From contig CAZKMM010000023.1 of NCBI GenBank assembly GCA_964553915.1, forward strand, positions 1 to 24,045: DNA of 24,045 nt. Reading direction: 5' to 3'. Of the stretch, positions 8,076 through 15,413 are shown piece by piece. The DNA is from CAZKMM01 sp964553915 (GTDB taxonomy: Bacteria > RBG-13-61-14 > DRUE01). The notes under the pieces are model-generated. The model ran no database searches. It saw nothing but the letters and a program-made list of their open reading frames with translations, and had not been told where the DNA came from. Numbering within the stretch: the stretch's first letter is position 1; each line of letters starts with the position of its first letter. The position numbers were made by a program, and so were the translations under genes.

Positions 8076-8112
8076 AAAATGGGGGAATAGCTAAACGCCA
8101 TCCCCCCATTTT
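8076..8112. terminator. Bidirectional rho-independent terminator between convergent genes
   Basis: AAAATGGGGG (8076-8085) pairs perfectly with CCCCCATTTT (8103-8112) around a 17-base loop. T-runs follow the stem on both strands: ATTTTGCTAATTTTATT on plus and ATTTTTTCT on minus. It sits between the permease gene (ends 7911, rightward) and the glutamate synthase-like gene (ends 8130, leftward), so it can stop both transcripts. Confidence 0.8.
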
Positions 8113-8129
8113 GCTAATTTTATTAACTT

Positions 8130-9713
8130 TTAAGAATCAATAATCTCAATAGCTTCCTGGCGATATGCCTCCATCACATAGGGAATTCCTGTGATTTTGG
8201 CACATTCTTCGGTCAAGGAAATCAGGTCTTTTCTGGAAATTAAATCCACCCGCCATTTTCTTGCTCCTGCCATCAGTTGCTGAAGCCCGACTTTTAGTTT
8301 CAGAACCACACCATAAACTCCAACCGCTCCGAGCGGAAACTTATCCACCTCTTTGCCATATATAGATTTTAGCTCCTCATAGCAGACAAAGATTTCTTCT
8401 TTGGTGCTTCCGTATTTAGCCACGCTCTTGGGCAATCCGCCATCTTCTCCTTTAAGCCAGCGCTCTATGTTCTTTCCCACCATTCCCGGAATCATCAGTG
8501 CTCGTCCCATACAAACCGCTTTACAATAAGGAGCACCCAGAGCGATTGCCTTGAAGATATGGTCTTCTGTGGAGAAACCTCCAGCAAAAGCGATATCCGG
8601 CACCCATTTTCCCTTGCTCGCAAGCCTCTGACAAAGCTCATAAGCCATAGAATGGAGATAAATGGAAGGAATACCCCATTCGCACATCATCCGCCAGGGA
8701 CTCATCCCGGTTCCGCCGGGAGCACCATCAATAGTAAGTAAGTCGATTTTTGCATCACTTGACCATTTAATCGCCATTGCCAGCTCCCGCATCGGATAGG
8801 CGCCGGTTTTTAAGGTCACTCTTTTGGCTCCGAGCTCGCGGAGCCTCTCCACCTCTTTCATAAACCCTTCATAATCAACGAACCCAAGCCGAGAATGACG
8901 CTCAAAATGTTTAATTGCTCCATCCTTAAAGGCTCCCTCTATTCCCGGAGCATCCGGGTCTGGGGTAACAATATAGCCTCTCCTTTTCAGCTCCCGAGCT
9001 CGTTCTATAGAATCCACCTGAATTTCTCCACCAATGCTTTTTGCTCCCTGTCCCCATTTTAGCTCTATGGTTTCTACTCCAAGCTTCTCAACTACATACT
9101 CTGCCACTCCCAGACGGGTGTCTTCAACATTTAACTGCACCAGAATATCTCCCCAACCATCATAATACTTACGATAACTCTCTATTCTCTGCTTCATCTC
9201 CGGAGAGTTCTTTACTTTTCCATTTTTATCCAGCTCAAGCTTTGGGTCTACTCCGCAGACATTCTCTCCGCAAACCAGACTGATGCCACTGATGGCTGCT
9301 CCTACCGCAAAATGCTCCCAGTTCTTGCGGGCAATATCTGTGCTTCCCAGTGCCCCGGTAAAAACTGGAACCTTCATCTTGACCTTATTAGCAAAGCCAA
9401 AGCTGGTCTCGGTGGAGACTGAAGGAAAGGTCGCATGGTCCGGATCCGGGGTAATTCCTTCCGCTCCCAGAGCATATCCCAAAATGTTGAGATGGGAATA
9501 ATCCACCGGATAATCCTTATCTGCCCCGGCGGTAATCTCGCCAAAAGGACTTGGATAAAGAAGTTCCCGGGAACGAAAAGTTGCCACAAATAAATCACAA
9601 CCTCCCCTGCACCCATCAACACAGCGAGTGCAAATCCCGGATTGAGGAGCGGTATGACGAGAGCGATTACTGGTTTGAAGTGCCTCATTAGAATTTGGTC
9701 TTTGCAGGTTCAT
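8130..9713 (-). CDS. FMN-binding glutamate synthase-like protein (stand-alone GltB2-type domain)
   Basis: 527 residues, ATG at 9713 with a strong AAAGGAGGT site. It corresponds to the central and FMN-binding domain of GOGAT without the glutaminase domain. Visible motifs are KWGQGAKSIGGEI (the GAKPGxGG-type loop), TIDGAPGGTGMSPW (FMN/phosphate loop), CGENVCGVD, and AFAGGFSTEDHIFKAIALGA with CKAVCMGRAL near the C-terminal half. The N-terminus carries C28, C31, C35 and C39 (CTRCVDGCRGGCD), a CxxCxxxCxxxC pattern likely to bind an Fe-S cluster, which is usual for this subgroup. Lacking the amidotransferase domain, it would need ammonia from a partner or catalyse a related amination. It is transcribed divergently from glutamine synthetase from overlapping promoters, supporting a nitrogen-assimilation role. 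True glutamate synthase activity is not proven for this subgroup. Confidence 0.88.
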   Translation of the reverse strand: MNLQRPNSNEALQTSNRSRHTAPQSGICTRCVDGCRGGCDLFVATFRSRELLYPSPFGEITAGADKDYPVDYSHLNILGYALGAEGITPDPDHATFPSVSTETSFGFANKVKMKVPVFTGALGSTDIARKNWEHFAVGAAISGISLVCGENVCGVDPKLELDKNGKVKNSPEMKQRIESYRKYYDGWGDILVQLNVEDTRLGVAEYVVEKLGVETIELKWGQGAKSIGGEIQVDSIERARELKRRGYIVTPDPDAPGIEGAFKDGAIKHFERHSRLGFVDYEGFMKEVERLRELGAKRVTLKTGAYPMRELAMAIKWSSDAKIDLLTIDGAPGGTGMSPWRMMCEWGIPSIYLHSMAYELCQRLASKGKWVPDIAFAGGFSTEDHIFKAIALGAPYCKAVCMGRALMIPGMVGKNIERWLKGEDGGLPKSVAKYGSTKEEIFVCYEELKSIYGKEVDKFPLGAVGVYGVVLKLKVGLQQLMAGARKWRVDLISRKDLISLTEECAKITGIPYVMEAYRQEAIEIIDS

Positions 9714-9741
9714 CTTTCCACCTCCTTTTAAAATTTTTCAT

Positions 9742-9770
9742 TTGTCAGCGTTGTTCTTGTAGGATAAAAT
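9742..9770 (+). promoter_or_regulatory. sigma70-type promoter of glnA
   Basis: TTGTCA (9742-9747) and TAAAAT (9765-9770) are 17 bases apart, each with one mismatch to consensus. The transcript would start near 9777, leaving a leader of about 70 bases. The -10 region overlaps that of the opposite promoter. I saw no sigma54 (GG-N10-GC) element. Confidence 0.6.
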
Positions 9771-9789
9771 TATTGAAACGTTCTTTCAA
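9761..9789 (-). promoter_or_regulatory. probable promoter of the glutamate synthase-like gene, overlapping the glnA promoter
   Basis: On the minus strand TTGAAA (9784-9789) is followed after 17 bases by TATCCT (9761-9766). The start would fall near 9754, about 40 bases before the ATG at 9713. Its -10 box shares bases 9765-9766 with the glnA -10, so polymerase should not occupy both promoters at once. Confidence 0.45.
9773..9789. promoter_or_regulatory. Inverted repeat, candidate operator for the glnA / glutamate synthase-like pair
   Basis: TTGAAA (9773-9778), spacer CGTTC, TTTCAA (9784-9789) is a perfect 6-base inverted repeat. It covers the expected glnA start point and the -35 box of the divergent gene. 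A dimeric regulator bound here could affect both. The regulator is unknown. Confidence 0.4.
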
Positions 9790-9845
9790 AGAAATAAAAT
9801 TGTAAGCAAAAATTGGGCCAAATTTTCAATTTAGGGAGGAAAATA

Positions 9846-11258
9846 ATGAAGGCAAAAGAAGTTATTGAATTTGGAAAAAAGCATTCAGCCAAGATAGTTG
9901 ACCTGAAATTTATGGATTTTCCCGGTCTCTGGCAGCATTTTTCCGTGCCTTTTCACGAGTTAAAAGAAGAGAGCTTTGAGGAAGGATTTGGGTTTGATGG
10001 CTCAAGCATCCGGGGATGGCAACCAATTCATGCCAGTGATATGCTGGTGGTTCCAGACCCAAATACCGCCAAAATGGACCCATTTATGAAAGAGCCGACT
10101 TTAAGCCTGATTTGCAATATTGTTGACCCGATTACCAAAGAAAAATATTCCCGGGACCCACGCTGGATTGCCCAAAAAGCAGAAATCTATATGAAAAGCG
10201 CCGGAATCGCAGATACCGCTTATTTTGGTCCCGAGGCAGAGTTTTTCATCCTGGATGAAATCCGCTTTGACCAGAACCAGCACTGCGGATATTACTTCCT
10301 TGATTCCAAAGAAGGATTCTGGAACACCGGCCGGGAGGAAAATCCCAATCTCGGCTACAAGCCCCGCTACAAAGAAGGATATTTCCCGGCTCCGCCAATG
10401 GACAGCCTTCAGGATATCCGCACTGAGATGGTCTTGATTTTGGAGAGCCTGGGAATTGTGGTAGAAGCCCAGCACCATGAGGTCGCCACCGCAGGTCAGG
10501 CGGAAATAGATATGAGGTATGCTTCTTTGGTAGAGATGGGAGACCGGCTGATGTGGTTTAAATATGTGGTGAAAAATGTTGCCCGCAGGCATAATAAAAC
10601 CGCCACCTTTATGCCCAAACCGGTTTTTAATGACAATGGCTCAGGAATGCATATTCATATCTCCCTCTGGAAAGGAGATAAGCCCTTATTTGCTGGAGAT
10701 GGCTACGGAGGATTAAGTGAGCTTGCCTTTCATTTTGTCGCCGGGATTATCCGGCACGCCTCAGCCCTTTGCGCCTTTACCAACCCCACCACCAACTCCT
10801 ATCGCCGGCTGGTGCCGGGCTTTGAAGCTCCCATCAATCTGGCTTATTCCAGCCGGAACCGCTCCGCGGCAATTCGGATTCCAATCTATTCCCCTTCTCC
10901 TAAATCCAAGCGGATTGAGGTGAGATTTCCTGACCCCAGTTGTAATGGCTATCTGGCTTTCAGTGCCCTTTTAATGGCAGGACTGGATGGTATAGAAAAG
11001 AAGCTCCCGGCCGGAGAACCCCTGGATAAAGATATTTACGGCTTAAAACCCGAGGAACTGGAAGGAGTGCCCAGTACCCCGGCTTCTCTGGAAGAAGCCC
11101 TTAAAGCCCTGGAACAAGACCACGAGTTCTTACTCAAAGGCGATGTCTTTACTGAAGATGCCATTGAAATGTGGATTAAATACAAGATGGAAAAGGAAGT
11201 GAACCAGATTCGGCTTCGCCCGGCTCCCTGGGAGTTCGCCCTGTATTTTGATTGCTAG
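9846..11258 (+). CDS. glnA: Glutamine synthetase, type I (beta subgroup features)
   Basis: 470 residues from ATG 9846, chosen because AGGGAGGA lies five bases upstream; an in-frame ATG at 9813 would add 11 residues but has no such site and lies in the leader. The product makes glutamine from glutamate, ammonia and ATP in the cytoplasm. Motifs include GFGFDGSSIRGW (N-terminal beta-grasp domain), FGPEAEFFI (metal ligands), NDNGSGMHIHISLW (ATP/metal), NPTTNSYRRLVPGFEAP (glutamate-binding loop) and RIEVRFPDPSCNGYLAFSAL. A tyrosine at about residue 398 (LDKDIYGLKPEE) matches the adenylylated Tyr397 of E. coli GlnA, and the roughly 25-residue insertion typical of GSI-beta seems present. Adenylyl control is thus possible, though no GlnE or PII gene is in view. 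Divergent to the glutamate synthase-like gene. Confidence 0.96.
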   Translation: MKAKEVIEFGKKHSAKIVDLKFMDFPGLWQHFSVPFHELKEESFEEGFGFDGSSIRGWQPIHASDMLVVPDPNTAKMDPFMKEPTLSLICNIVDPITKEKYSRDPRWIAQKAEIYMKSAGIADTAYFGPEAEFFILDEIRFDQNQHCGYYFLDSKEGFWNTGREENPNLGYKPRYKEGYFPAPPMDSLQDIRTEMVLILESLGIVVEAQHHEVATAGQAEIDMRYASLVEMGDRLMWFKYVVKNVARRHNKTATFMPKPVFNDNGSGMHIHISLWKGDKPLFAGDGYGGLSELAFHFVAGIIRHASALCAFTNPTTNSYRRLVPGFEAPINLAYSSRNRSAAIRIPIYSPSPKSKRIEVRFPDPSCNGYLAFSALLMAGLDGIEKKLPAGEPLDKDIYGLKPEELEGVPSTPASLEEALKALEQDHEFLLKGDVFTEDAIEMWIKYKMEKEVNQIRLRPAPWEFALYFDC

Positions 11259-11320
11259 GCATTTTTTCCGAATTAAAACTGGGGGCATTTTCTTGACCTC
11301 CTCCTTTGATTTTTTGAGCA

Positions 11321-11515
11321 TTATTTTCCCTCCTTAATTTTCAAAAATGTCAAATTTTCCAAAAAATAGGTCAATTTTGACAATTTTACAGGGTCAGTTG
11401 CTGGATTGTTCAGGCTTAAAAAGGTAAATTCTGAGGCTGGGATAAAATCAAATTTTTGCTCAGAGAGATTATTGTCCAGCAAATTAAATAGAGCGTAGAG
11501 AAATTCCCGCTCCAT
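11321..11515 (-). CDS. Possible small ORF of unknown function
   Basis: 64 codons from ATG 11515. The open frame continues about 14 codons further upstream, reading FQPPFQNPAENR before the ATG, and has no ribosome site. The product would be a soluble, Leu/Phe-rich peptide with no motif I recognise. It could be a gene remnant or chance; base composition does not decide. It lies antiparallel between two rightward genes. Confidence 0.2.
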   Translation of the reverse strand: MEREFLYALFNLLDNNLSEQKFDFIPASEFTFLSLNNPATDPVKLSKLTYFLENLTFLKIKEGK

Positions 11516-11722
11516 ACGATTTTCCGCTGGATTCTGGAAGGGAGGCTGGAATAGGTGTTATTGAGCTAAATCCGGGCTTTTACTTAAAGTCCGCTTTTTA
11601 AATTCTCCCTTATATCACCCGTCATTATGGAAGATTTTGACATTTGACCCGTTAAGGCTGAGCTGGATTTTTTAACAAGCTCAAGAGAAATGAAGATAAA
11701 GAAAAATATGGGAAAGAACAAC

Positions 11723-11750
11723 TTGACAATAAAAAATTTTGGGGTAAAGC
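11723..11750 (+). promoter_or_regulatory. possible promoter of the response-regulator gene
   Basis: TTGACA (11723-11728) is a perfect -35 box. The best -10 at acceptable spacing is TAAAGC (11745-11750, 16-base spacer), which matches only three of six bases. The gene begins at 11812, giving a leader of about 55 bases. Confidence 0.3.
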
Positions 11751-11811
11751 TTTAAACACAAAATAAAAAGCCCGATTTTTCCGACATCCGCTCAGAAAGG
11801 AGGAGGCTAAA

Positions 11812-12255
11812 ATGAAAAAGGGGAAAAAAGTGATTGTTTTCTGTGATGATAGTCTCACCGCCAGGATGGTGGTTAAAGATGAGCTTGAAGCTCAGGGGTT
11901 TATTGTTTATGAAGCCTCCAAGCCCTCAGAGTTAGAGAAAATGTTATCTGAAAACGAGGAAATTCGCAGCAGTATTGATTTAATCATTTTAGACCTTTCT
12001 ATGCCCGAGATGACAGGGACACAGGTAGGAAGTTCCTTTCCGGTAGTATTTAAAGAACTAGAAAAGGTACCATTTATTATTTATTCGGGTGAACCTCAAG
12101 AGACCGTGAAAGCATCTCTCAAAGAGGCTTATGAATTTTTTGGTGAAATTTTTTATAAAAATTTTGCAGGATATATTGAAAAAGGAGAAGACTCCATAAA
12201 GCCTCTACTGTCAAAAGTAAAAGAAGTGATGGAAAAAAGGCAGGCGAGAAAATAG
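11812..12255 (+). CDS. Single-domain response regulator (CheY-like receiver)
   Basis: 147 residues, ATG preceded by AAAGGAGGAGG. A lone receiver domain: acidic pair D12-D13 (FCDDSLTAR), phosphoacceptor D61 (LIILDLSMPEMTG), the serine switch residue in FIIYSGEP and a late lysine in GYIEKGED. No output domain follows. The stretch between the switch serine and the lysine is slightly longer than in CheY (ETVKASLKEAYEFFGEIFYKNFAG). The SLTARMVVKDELEAQG helix resembles the receiver fused to CheA in this same window (SLTSRIVLRNVLEQAG), which hints that both belong to one pathway. The gene is convergent with the end of the chemosensory operon and could be a diffusible output of, or phosphate sink for, that CheA. 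Partner assignment is inference. Confidence 0.88.
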   Translation: MKKGKKVIVFCDDSLTARMVVKDELEAQGFIVYEASKPSELEKMLSENEEIRSSIDLIILDLSMPEMTGTQVGSSFPVVFKELEKVPFIIYSGEPQETVKASLKEAYEFFGEIFYKNFAGYIEKGEDSIKPLLSKVKEVMEKRQARK

Positions 12256-12325
12256 CTTAAATAAAAAGCCAAATTGAATAACCTATGAATATTTCAGCTC
12301 GGGAAAGCGATAATCCTTTTACATT

Positions 12326-12916
12326 CTACCTTTTACCTTCCCTGATTAATCTGAATGTAAGTTTGGTTAATTTTTTGGTATGAAGCAAAGGTTCTTCCTC
12401 ACATTCTATCCATAATTTATTTAGCTGATAATACTCGACAATCGCACTAACTATACCTCTGAAAGTCGGCACCAAAAGCTCTGGAATCGGAACCCCATCC
12501 GGGTCAGAAAGAGTAAATACCCAGCCCTGCTCTAAAGGCTGAAACTCTGCTTTTACCGTATTGAACAATGTTCCGTTAATCAATTTGGTTACTCTCGTAA
12601 AAAATGCGAACGAGTCATCGTAGCGCATTGGTGCCCGATAAATATTTAGAAGCATATTCCCCATAAGTCCCTTGCCAAATTCAGAAAGCACTTTCGGGTC
12701 ATTCTTGGCAATTAATTTGGCAACCGCTCTTGCCAGCCTCTCAAAAAATTCCAGCTCATACCAGATAGAGGCAAGAATTCCTTTTTTGATCTTATCCATA
12801 TCTTGGGCTGTAAGCTCGGTCTCTTTCTCCCAATCCAAGTCTTTACGAGCTCGGACAATCATTGCCAGAGGAATTAACAAAGCCCCCTTTGCTTTTCTCT
12901 CCTTGCTTTTTTCCAT
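12326..12916 (-). CDS. Chemosensory-operon protein of poorly known family (DUF2378/TIGR02265-like), copy B
   Basis: 196 residues from ATG 12916. GGGAG lies eight bases before this ATG but only two before the alternative ATG at 12922, so the inner start is preferred. The protein is soluble, with no signal peptide or transmembrane helix. It is clearly paralogous to the gene at 13148-13720: shared KGALLI-LA--I-R--DLDW at the start, KGILASIWY in the middle, EFQP at mid-length, and a C-terminal end of the form IECEEE...LTKLTFRL. The layout (WY motif near residue 60, helical middle, C-terminal strands with charged-Cys-charged and a final F-x-I/L strand) reminds me of the Myxococcus paralogous family DUF2378/TIGR02265 and, more distantly, HNOB/V4R-like ligand-binding folds. 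No biochemical role can be given. Last gene of the chemosensory operon. Confidence 0.65.
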   Translation of the reverse strand: MEKSKERKAKGALLIPLAMIVRARKDLDWEKETELTAQDMDKIKKGILASIWYELEFFERLARAVAKLIAKNDPKVLSEFGKGLMGNMLLNIYRAPMRYDDSFAFFTRVTKLINGTLFNTVKAEFQPLEQGWVFTLSDPDGVPIPELLVPTFRGIVSAIVEYYQLNKLWIECEEEPLLHTKKLTKLTFRLIREGKR

Positions 12917-12939
12917 CAACATTTCTCCCGCTGATTTCT

Positions 12940-13095
12940 TTATCTTTTCTTTCCTCGCCCTTGAGATGGAGAGCGATTTAAAATCCGCTCTTTTTCTGGT
13001 TCCTCTATTAGACGAAAGGTAAAGATTAGAATACCCAAAACAGACTTTAATGGGCTCAAAAAAAGCCGGACTTTTAATGATGGATGAGGCTTCAT
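12940..13095 (-). CDS. Possible 51-residue small protein between the two paralogues
   Basis: ATG at 13095 has AAAGGAG five bases upstream, one of the best ribosome sites in this operon; a longer in-frame version from 13167 lacks one and overlaps the previous gene. The peptide starts MKPHPSLKVRLFLSPLKSVL, has a moderately hydrophobic segment (about 11-31) and a strongly basic tail (RSPSQGRGKKR). It ends 23 bases before the next start. No family is recognised. It might be a real small membrane-associated protein or a spacer whose ribosome site is coincidental. Confidence 0.35.
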   Translation of the reverse strand: MKPHPSLKVRLFLSPLKSVLGILIFTFRLIEEPEKERILNRSPSQGRGKKR

Positions 13096-13147
13096 AAAAT
13101 CTCCTTTATAACTTCCCAACCTCCCTACCTTTCGCGAGGCTTTATTC

Positions 13148-13720
13148 TCATTCCCAAGAGATTTCAAAAGTTAAAGAGTCCAATTTTTGTTTATCAACCA
13201 GATTTTCTTCTTCACACTTTATCCGGACATTCTTACCCCCATTTTCCTCTATCACCTTGGTAAAAAATCCTTTTAAAAGCGGAATATAGCAGGGTTGGAC
13301 TGGAATTCCTTCAGGATGGAATATTTTGTCAACCCCTCCCTTCCCGAATGGCTGAAATTCCGACTGAGCCTGAGTATAAAAAGTCCCGTGATACATTGAC
13401 GCAAAACGAGCAAGTATCTTTTCTGGAACTCCTTTGGTGAACTTACTGGCATAAATCTTCATCAAATCCTCTGCAACCGCTCCGTATCCGAAAATAAAGG
13501 CTCCCTCAGGCGTGCTGTTCCCAACCAATTTCCAGACCGCGATGCCCATTCTATTCATAAGCTCACAATTATACCAGATAGAAGCAAGGATTCCTTTGTT
13601 TATTAACTTTAAATCCTCCTCGGTCAAATCGGTTTTTCCCAGCCAATCCAAATCGTTCCTGCTTCGGATTACCCTAGCCAAGGAGATAAGCAAAGCGCCC
13701 TTTACTTTTTCTTCTGGCAT
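13148..13720 (-). CDS. Chemosensory-operon protein of poorly known family (DUF2378/TIGR02265-like), copy A
   Basis: 190 residues, ATG preceded by AAAGGA. Soluble. The first 45 residues (KVKGALLISLARVIRSRNDLDW) precede a domain with KGILASIWYNCELMNRMG, YHGTFYTQAQSEFQPFG, HPEGIPVQPCYIPLLKGF and a C-terminal VRIKCEEE...LDSLTFEISWE. The closing pattern (charged residues around a Cys, then a strand ending in Trp) resembles DUF2378/TIGR02265 proteins, which are abundant and mostly unstudied in myxobacteria. Paralogue of the gene at 12326-12916, about one third identical by eye. It lies 57 bases after the chemoreceptor gene in the same direction, so probably joins the same transcript. A role as ligand-binding or regulatory accessory of the CheA system is inferred from position only. 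Confidence 0.68.
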   Translation of the reverse strand: MPEEKVKGALLISLARVIRSRNDLDWLGKTDLTEEDLKLINKGILASIWYNCELMNRMGIAVWKLVGNSTPEGAFIFGYGAVAEDLMKIYASKFTKGVPEKILARFASMYHGTFYTQAQSEFQPFGKGGVDKIFHPEGIPVQPCYIPLLKGFFTKVIEENGGKNVRIKCEEENLVDKQKLDSLTFEISWE

Positions 13721-13777
13721 CTTAAAATTCCTTTCTGATTGGAGTTATTTTCTGCCTTTTGAGATTTTAATTTCATT

Positions 13778-15412
13778 TTATTCGCTAATCAAATCGGTCA
13801 GCTTCTGGACAAATTCGTTAAGCCCCTCAATTGCTTGTTCAATATCTTTAGTGCCTTTTTCTGAATCTGTGGCAACTTTGGCTATTTCCGTCAGCGTGGT
13901 TGCCATTTGCTCGGAGGCAGAACTCTGCTGTTGGGTGCTCAGCCTGATTTCCATTACAGCTTGAGTAGTTAAATCCACCCTTTCTAAAATCTGGTCAAAA
14001 TAATTTCCCATCTCTCTTACTTGAGCAACTCCATGATCTACGGTCTTCAATTGGTCTTCGCTTAACATTACCACCTGATTGGTAAGATTTTGAATAGTTT
14101 CTACCATTTCCCTAACCATCTGGGTTGCCTCTATGGTTCTACCTGCTAACCTTCTAACCTCCCCGGCCACGACCGAAAATCTTCTTCCCGCCTCCCCGGC
14201 TCCAGCTGCCTCAATTGCAGCATTAAGGGCAAGAAGATTGGTTTGCTCGCTGATTTCGTTGATGATGTTAATCAAGCTACCAATCTGCTGAGATTGTTCC
14301 CCAAGCTCAAGAATATGCTGGGAGACATTTGTCACCCGGTCTTTAACCAGCTCCATTCCTTCCATAACTTTCTCCATAAACTCTTTTCCTTTTTTGCTAA
14401 ATTCAGAGGTCTCTTCTGCAATCTTGGAAACTTCTTCAGAACTTTGGGCGATTTTACCAGCGGTTACCGCAATTTCTTTACTGGTAGATGCTGCTTCCTG
14501 AACTGCCACCGCTTGCTCGGTTGCTCCTGCGGCCTGTTGGGAAACAACTTCAGATATTTCGCTTGTGGTTGCGGAAAGAGTTTCTATGGTTTCACTGATA
14601 GAACGAATCATCAGCTCAAGTCGCCTGCTATGCTCTTGCAATCCTTTTTTCATTTCATTAATATTTTGCGCCAGCAGTCCGATTTCATCGTTGGATTTAA
14701 CAGGAATATCTATGGAAAAGTCCCCTTCACCAATTTTCTTAACCACTTGAGATATTTCTTGAACCGGCTTGATAAGTTTTCTCAAAAGGTAGAAGAGCAC
14801 CAATCCAAGAATCATAATAGAAATTACGCCTGTGGTTATTTGCCAAAGTCTTGCCCTTTCTCTTGCTTGATAAATTCTACCCAGATCAAGCCCAAGGATA
14901 ATTTCTCCCAAATATTTATCCTTTTGATTGGTGCTCGCCTTGCTTAAAATGGGTCTCCCGCAGATCAAATATCTTTTCCCAGAACTGGAAATTATTTCTT
15001 GCTGGACCAGGTCTTTTTTTGAGATTTTTTCCAGTAATTGTTTTTTCTCAATCTCCTTTGCGGAGACTGTTTTTTTATATTTCTCATAGATAATTCTGCC
15101 ATCTGCATCCGAGAGCAAGATAAAACTGATTTTTTCATCTTGAAAAAGAGGAGCTATCTCAGAAGCAAGTATTTCTTTCCGGCCGGAAATTACAGCCATC
15201 TGGAGCTTTTTATCCTGTCCCAGGCTGAGAGAGAGCCATTTCCCGGACTCCTGATAATATCTTTTTTCCGCATCAAACCTTCTTTCTGTCATTAGCCAGA
15301 AATTATAAAACTGATACCCAAACAAAATAATAAAAAGGGAGATTGTAATAATGAGAAACCGGGGCTGAATCCTTGCTTTAAATTCTTTTTTCTGGCTCTC
15401 CGCCTTTTCCAT
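13778..15412 (-). CDS. Methyl-accepting chemotaxis protein (Cache-like sensor, HAMP, signalling domain)
   Basis: 544 residues; ATG starts one base after the cheB stop with GGAGG upstream, so translation is coupled. TM1 is about 19-41, an extracytoplasmic sensor spans 42-188, TM2 about 190-210, HAMP about 211-264 and the signalling helices 270-544. The sensor reads FILLSDADGRIIYEKY ... YLICGRPIL ... LGEIILGLDL, as in PAS/Cache folds. The hairpin tip is EISEQTNLLALNAAIEAAG followed by AGEAGRRFSVV. The arginine expected after EAA (Tsr R388) is glycine at residue 404. There is no C-terminal CheR-docking pentapeptide (ends LTDLISE). It should form a core complex with CheW and CheA from the same operon and be modified by CheR and CheB. 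Confidence 0.94.
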   Translation of the reverse strand: MEKAESQKKEFKARIQPRFLIITISLFIILFGYQFYNFWLMTERRFDAEKRYYQESGKWLSLSLGQDKKLQMAVISGRKEILASEIAPLFQDEKISFILLSDADGRIIYEKYKKTVSAKEIEKKQLLEKISKKDLVQQEIISSSGKRYLICGRPILSKASTNQKDKYLGEIILGLDLGRIYQARERARLWQITTGVISIMILGLVLFYLLRKLIKPVQEISQVVKKIGEGDFSIDIPVKSNDEIGLLAQNINEMKKGLQEHSRRLELMIRSISETIETLSATTSEISEVVSQQAAGATEQAVAVQEAASTSKEIAVTAGKIAQSSEEVSKIAEETSEFSKKGKEFMEKVMEGMELVKDRVTNVSQHILELGEQSQQIGSLINIINEISEQTNLLALNAAIEAAGAGEAGRRFSVVAGEVRRLAGRTIEATQMVREMVETIQNLTNQVVMLSEDQLKTVDHGVAQVREMGNYFDQILERVDLTTQAVMEIRLSTQQQSSASEQMATTLTEIAKVATDSEKGTKDIEQAIEGLNEFVQKLTDLISE

Positions 15413-15413
15413 A

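Larger units (their letters stand above)
11259..11811. other. 553-base intergenic region after glnA
   Basis: No convincing gene or glnA terminator hairpin. It contains an inverted repeat TGTCAAA (11348-11354) / TTTGACA (11376-11382), a further TTTTGACA at 11635-11642, a small leftward open frame (11321-11515, listed separately), and the promoter and ribosome site of the response-regulator gene at its right end. Confidence 0.6.

Noticed and set aside
9813..9845. Longer glnA start at ATG 9813
   Set aside because: No ribosome site precedes it, while AGGGAGGA is five bases before ATG 9846 and the protein from there begins like other glutamine synthetases.
10101..10592. 163-codon leftward frame inside glnA
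   Set aside because: Antisense shadow of a well conserved gene; no start signal and cysteine/histidine-rich composition typical of reverse-frame reading.
11130..11321. Leftward 63-codon frame with a strong AAAGGAGGAGG ahead of an internal ATG
   Set aside because: More than half is antisense to the conserved C-terminal coding part of glnA and the peptide has no recognisable features; the purine-rich tract is likely coincidental.
14243..14947. 234-codon rightward frame antisense to the second chemoreceptor
   Set aside because: It covers the conserved signalling domain of the receptor; its Cys/Phe/Asn-rich translation is typical of antisense frames over coiled coils.
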